Of a DNA stretch of 64,000 nucleotides, positions 60,361-64,000 are shown piece by piece. The DNA is taken from positions 288,542 to 352,541 of the forward strand of contig NW_004451010.1 of the NCBI RefSeq assembly GCF_000321225.1. Direction: 5' to 3'. The notes under the pieces were generated by a model. It was not told where the DNA came from, ran no database searches, and saw only the letters and a list, made by a program, of their open reading frames with translations. How positions within the stretch are numbered: the stretch's first letter is position 1; every line of letters starts with the position of its first letter. A program made the translations under genes and the position numbers. This DNA is from Odobenus rosmarus divergens (taxonomy: Eukaryota > Chordata > Mammalia > Carnivora > Odobenidae).

Positions 60361-62053
60361 TAAAACTTATATTACCTTAAAATGTATACCATTTATCTTA
60401 TGAGATTTCTTTAGGCTTCATGAGAAGCTCTGTTTGAAGGTGGAACCCAAAGGGCCAATTTGTTTTTTCTCAGAACTTAGAATAGGATTAAACCTGTAGG
60501 TGGTAGTCATGGCCTTACCAATGGGGTAGAAAGGAAGCTGGGGAAGGGAGCTGGATTCCAAAGATAGTCTTTATGCATTCTTCATTTAACCTCTCAGTTG
60601 GTTAACTCAGCAGCTTCTGCTATCATGCTCAAGTTTAAGACCAAATTTCTTAGCATGTCTAGACTGTTTTGGTTCTCACTGGATCTTGAGACATACTTTG
60701 TGCACTAGCAAAACTGTTTATTCTCAGGTGCCATGCAGCCTTCCTACGATATGGCTTTGCACTTGAACTAAGTTGTCTACCTGAAACACTTTACCTGTAC
60801 TTTTCTACCTAACAGTTAACTCTTACTCATTTTTCAACTCCAGGACTTCGCACAGTACCACCACATAAAAGTGCTTAGTAAAAATAACTGGGTTTTTGTT
60901 GTTGTTGTTGTTGTTTTGTTTTTGTTTTTTGTCCTTTCTCTTTCTCAATTTACCCTTTGGTTGCTGGGAAGAGATTCTACAGAAAAGAAAATGGCGAATG
61001 ATACTAACAGTCATCTTTGTAATCCTCATCTCTACATTGATTTGATAGTACTTTATACTTTTCAGAGTACTTTCACACACATATCTCATTTGTTCCTCAA
61101 GTAGATAGAATAGGTATTACAATCTCCATTTTACATTTCTAAATTTTTAAATCAAAACAGTGTGAGTACCTACTGTGTATCAAATGCTGAACTAGAGCTA
61201 GGCCTAAAAATACAAACAAGATTTCTGTTTTTTGGCAACATTATAATCCAATGGCATAGAAGGAAAAATAGGTATATCATACGATGTGATCACTGCTCTA
61301 ATGGACTAAAAACCACTGAGAAAGGAACAATTTATGCTATCTTGAGAGAGGAGGCTTCACAAAACAGATGTGTTTTAATTATATCTTGAAGATTATGCGT
61401 GAGTGGAGTGGAGTAGACAGGAAAAGCGCTCTTTAGGCAGAAGAATGCCTCTTTAAATGCACGGAAGAGTTGAAAAAAAGGTGATGTTTGGGCAAGGGGA
61501 AGAGGAATAGGGGGATTGTAGCCTAGGAAGTATGGGGGGATGGAAGTGGAAGGAGGTGAGGTTTTGAAGATAATTGTGAAAGATTTATATAGAACCTTTA
61601 TATTTCATAGTAAACATAGTAAACTGCTTGCCCAGTTTATCCGCAAGCACACATCTGCCTGTTCCCTTATAGGAAGTATAGTTTCTGACAAGAGATGATA
61701 CAGCTTTCTCTAAATGACTTTTTCCTTGCAGCTGATTGTCATTTGCTTTCTTAATTAGTGATAGTGATTATTATCTGTGAGTGTGAGTGGATGTGGCTGG
61801 AAAGCCTGAAGAAGAGCGCACAGTCTTCTCTACAGCGTGCTCACTTGTATGAGCTCTAATTGGCTAGCGGCTGCTCGTTTTATATGAAGAACCCATCCTT
61901 GAATCTCTGTTTCTTTGATTCACTTTGACTTGAAAGTTCTTTATTATTTCTGGATGTGTGGGAGGCTCTTCTGCCTTTGGTGCTGTATCCCAGACACCCT
62001 CAGCTAAGCTGCCACGCAGGGAAGTGTTTCTCCTGTCTGCTCTGTCTTCTCAG

Positions 62054-62067
62054 GGAAGAGGAGTATG
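62054..62067 (+). other. Possible 14-nt micro-exon or pseudo-exon
   Basis: A strong pyrimidine-rich acceptor (tgtcttctcag) ends at 62,053 and a good donor (gtaagc) begins at 62,068, leaving 14 nt between them. The insert is not a multiple of three and does not code Gly-X-Y, so as an internal exon it would break the frame. Its last three bases are ATG in phase with the downstream Gly-first exons. Introns contain many such decoys, so the likelihood of use is low. Confidence 0.15.
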
Positions 62068-62287
62068 GTAAGCAGAGAGTTCTGAAGACTTTCACATTAT
62101 CCTGTGGAACTGAAAACTGCTGTTAGCCTATTGCAGGTTGCTTTGAGAAAGCTATAGTTCTTCAGGACTAGGATTTTCCACACCATTTGTAACATACCAC
62201 AAAATGTTTGCTATTTCTTGGAGCTTCCTATACCCATACTATTTTACTTTTCAGTTCCCTATTTTACTAAATCTTATATATGTATAT

Positions 62288-62478
62288 ATTTTTTTAAAGA
62301 TTTTATTTATTTATTTGACAGTGAGAGAGAGAGCACAAGCAGGGGGAGCAGCATAGGCAGAGGGAGAAGCAGGCTCCACGCTGAGCAAAGAGCCCGATGC
62401 GGGGCTTGATCCCAGGACCCTGGGATCATGACCTGAGCTGAAAGCAGACGCTTAACTGACTGAGCCACCCAGGCATCC
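62288..62478 (-). mobile_element. CanSINE, antisense
   Basis: Full-length; flanked by ctaaatcttatata and ctaaatcttttata. Confidence 0.94.
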
Positions 62479-62712
62479 CTAAATCTTTTATATCTTTACT
62501 ATAATCTTTTACATCTTTGATATCTCTCAACACTTACTATTTTGTGTTAATTCTTTTTGAGTCACTAAAAAAGTAAAACAGTAGATTGTGCAAAGTACAT
62601 TCATCTGAAGATATTAGTCTATGCACAGTGATATATTTACTGAAACAAAGTTAATATTATTGCCTATAGAAAAAAACCAACAGGATGACAAAGAAATGTT
62701 TGTTTATGTTTA

Positions 62713-62920
62713 TAAGATTTTTTTATTGTTTTTTTATTATGTTATGTTAATCACCATACATTATATCATTAGTTTTTGATGCAGTGCTCCATGATTCACT
62801 GTTTGCGTATAACACCCAGTGCTCCACGCAGAACGTGCCCTCTTTAATACCCATCACCAGGCTAACCCATCCCCCCACCCCTTCCCCTCTAGAACCCCCA
62901 GTTTGTTTTTCAGAGTCTTC
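62713..62920 (-). mobile_element. L1 3'-end insertion, antisense
   Basis: Nearly the same sequence as the copy at 53,270 (cccagtgctccacgcagaac, agtttgtttttcagagtc), also 5'-truncated. Confidence 0.9.
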
Positions 62921-63309
62921 CATACTTACATAGATTATTGCTGCATAATTTCCAAGCAGAAATGTTTATTGTATTTTTTGAAACTCTCATTATTTTTAAG
63001 CTATGAACTCTGAATAAACTAGCCACTGTAATTATAAGAACAATTGTTTCCTACTGATAGAATTTGTCAGTGATATATGAATATTGCATATATGTTTTAA
63101 GTTGGAAAATATTACTCTTCCCTCTCACAGTCTCACATATTTCAGGATTAAACGTATTGGAAATAATTTATCTCAGTTATATTTCACAGACTTTAGGACT
63201 CACGCAAAAGTAAAGATGTCATATTTTCCATTCTGAAATTTGTATTATATGAGTGTAAACTATTAGCAATGCTCTGTTATGTTGGGAGATAGAGTTCTTG
63301 AAATCACTG

Positions 63310-64000
63310 TTTAAAAAAATTTTTTTTTACTGAAGCACAATTAACATAGTGTTATATCAGTTTCAAATGTACAGTATAATCATTCAATAATTCTGTACAT
63401 CAATCAGTGCTTGTTATGGTAAGTGTGCTCTTAATCCCCTTCATCGATTTCAGCCGTCCCACCACTAACCTCCCCTCTAGCAGCTACCAGTTTGTTCTCC
63501 GCATTAAGAGTCTTAATTAATTAAGAGTCTGGTTTTTTGTTTGTTTGCCTTTTTTCTTTGTTCATTTATTTTGTTTTTTAAGTTGCACATGTTTTTTAAA
63601 TTGCACATATGAGTGAAATCATATGGTAATTGTCTTTCTCTGTTTATTTCACTTAGCATTTTAACCTCTAGGTCCATCCATGTTGTTTCGAGTGGCAAGA
63701 AACTACAGTCTTTTTTATGGCTGAGTAATATTCCTGTGTGTGTGTGTATGTGTGTGCGTGTGTGTGTGTGTGCACGTGCGTGTCTTCTTTATGGCTGAGT
63801 AATATCAGTCTTTTTTATGGCTGAGTAATACTCCTCTGTGTGTGTGTGTGTGTGTGTGTGTTTGTATACTACATCTTCTTCATCCATTCGTCTATGGATG
63901 GACATTTGAGTTGCTTTCATGTCTTGGCTGTTGAAAGTAATGCTGCAATAAACATAGGGTCCATATATCTTTTCGAATTAGTGTTTTCCTTTTCTTTGGG
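63310..64000 (-). repeat. Antisense L1, cut by the window end
   Basis: 3' end at left, same family as the element at 288. It contains TG repeats at about 63,736-63,782 and 63,836-63,862, and a local duplication of the ttttttatggctgagtaata segment near 63,710 and 63,810. Confidence 0.88.

Larger units (their letters stand above)
1..64000 (+). other. COL24A1: Partial fibrillar collagen gene, probably COL24A1 (triple-helix region)
   Basis: The whole window appears to lie inside one collagen gene, which runs off both ends. Seen: nine phase-0 exons of 54 or 45 bp, all starting with a Gly codon, together coding 150 residues of Gly-X-Y. Known: 45/54-bp exons are the hallmark of fibrillar collagens; type XXIV and XXVII chains differ from classical ones in having short helix imperfections, and COL24A1 is a very long gene with large introns. 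Inferred: the product is the alpha-1 chain of type XXIV collagen, an extracellular chain that trimerises and takes part in fibril assembly in bone and other connective tissue. The exons probably belong to the N-terminal third of the helix. Alternatives are COL27A1 (usually shorter introns) or a type V/XI gene (normally an uninterrupted helix). The class is near certain; the gene name is moderately sure. Confidence 0.7.
58469..64000 (+). other. Intron after exon 9, running off the window end
   Basis: It holds antisense CanSINEs at 58.96, 59.99 and 62.29 kb, an antisense MIR at 60.2 kb, an L1 3' end at 62.7 kb and a larger antisense L1 from 63.31 kb to the end. The stretch 61.15-61.6 kb has the feel of an old mammalian repeat. 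The segment 61.73-62.15 kb looks unique and includes a possible micro-exon. Confidence 0.65.

Noticed and set aside
62054..62067. A further collagen exon after exon 9
   Set aside because: As an internal exon it would be 14 nt, frame-breaking and without Gly-X-Y; kept only as a low-confidence splice curiosity.
2774..62478. Many similar repeated units spread over the window, considered as an array
   Set aside because: They are dispersed SINEs with separate target duplications, in both orientations. No regular spacer pattern exists, so no CRISPR array or satellite.

Overview
This window is ordinary vertebrate nuclear DNA, AT-rich and dominated by introns and interspersed repeats. At least 24 copies or fragments of CanSINE, the tRNA-Lys-derived SINE of Carnivora, show that the source is a carnivore. 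The copies are of the type seen in bears, seals and mustelids, and the canid-specific SINEC_Cf form was not seen, so an arctoid caniform is the best guess. No bacterial, viral-genome, CRISPR or operon-like content is present.

The only gene I can support is part of a fibrillar collagen gene on the + strand. Nine small coding exons lie between 11,993 and 58,468. Each starts with a complete glycine codon, is 54 or 45 bp long (54-54-45-54-45-54-45-54-45), has AG/GT borders, and encodes Gly-X-Y triplets. Together they give 450 bp, or 150 residues, with no stop or frameshift. Two features point to the type XXIV/XXVII clade: an imperfection in the Gly-X-Y repeat in the first exon, and 45/54 exons that stay separate where types I-III have fused them. 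The large introns (1.2 to 12.3 kb) favour COL24A1 over COL27A1. This assignment rests on recognition and gene architecture, not on a database search. The window has neither the 5' end (signal peptide, N-terminal domain) nor the 3' end (C-propeptide) of the gene.

Layout: 1-11,992 is upstream intron, mostly an antisense L1 inserted in an older antisense L1, then a CTTT microsatellite. Exons 1 and 2 (local numbering) lie at 12.0 and 15.4 kb, followed by a 12 kb intron with several SINEs. Exons 3-5 lie at 27.5-33.6 kb. A 7.4 kb intron follows, rich in nested repeats (an L1 split by a MaLR LTR that is itself split by a SINE; L2; L1 3' ends). Exons 6 and 7 lie at 41.0 and 44.0 kb, followed by a 12.3 kb intron with no CanSINE. 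Exons 8 and 9 lie at 56.3 and 58.4 kb. The last 5.5 kb is intron with SINEs and an L1 that runs off the window end.

I found no evidence of an undescribed biological system. The points most worth a second look are the helix imperfection, splice decoys (a stop-containing alternative acceptor before exon 6 and a possible micro-exon at 62.05 kb), inverted SINE pairs around the tiny exons 2 and 3, and the 18 kb CanSINE-free block.
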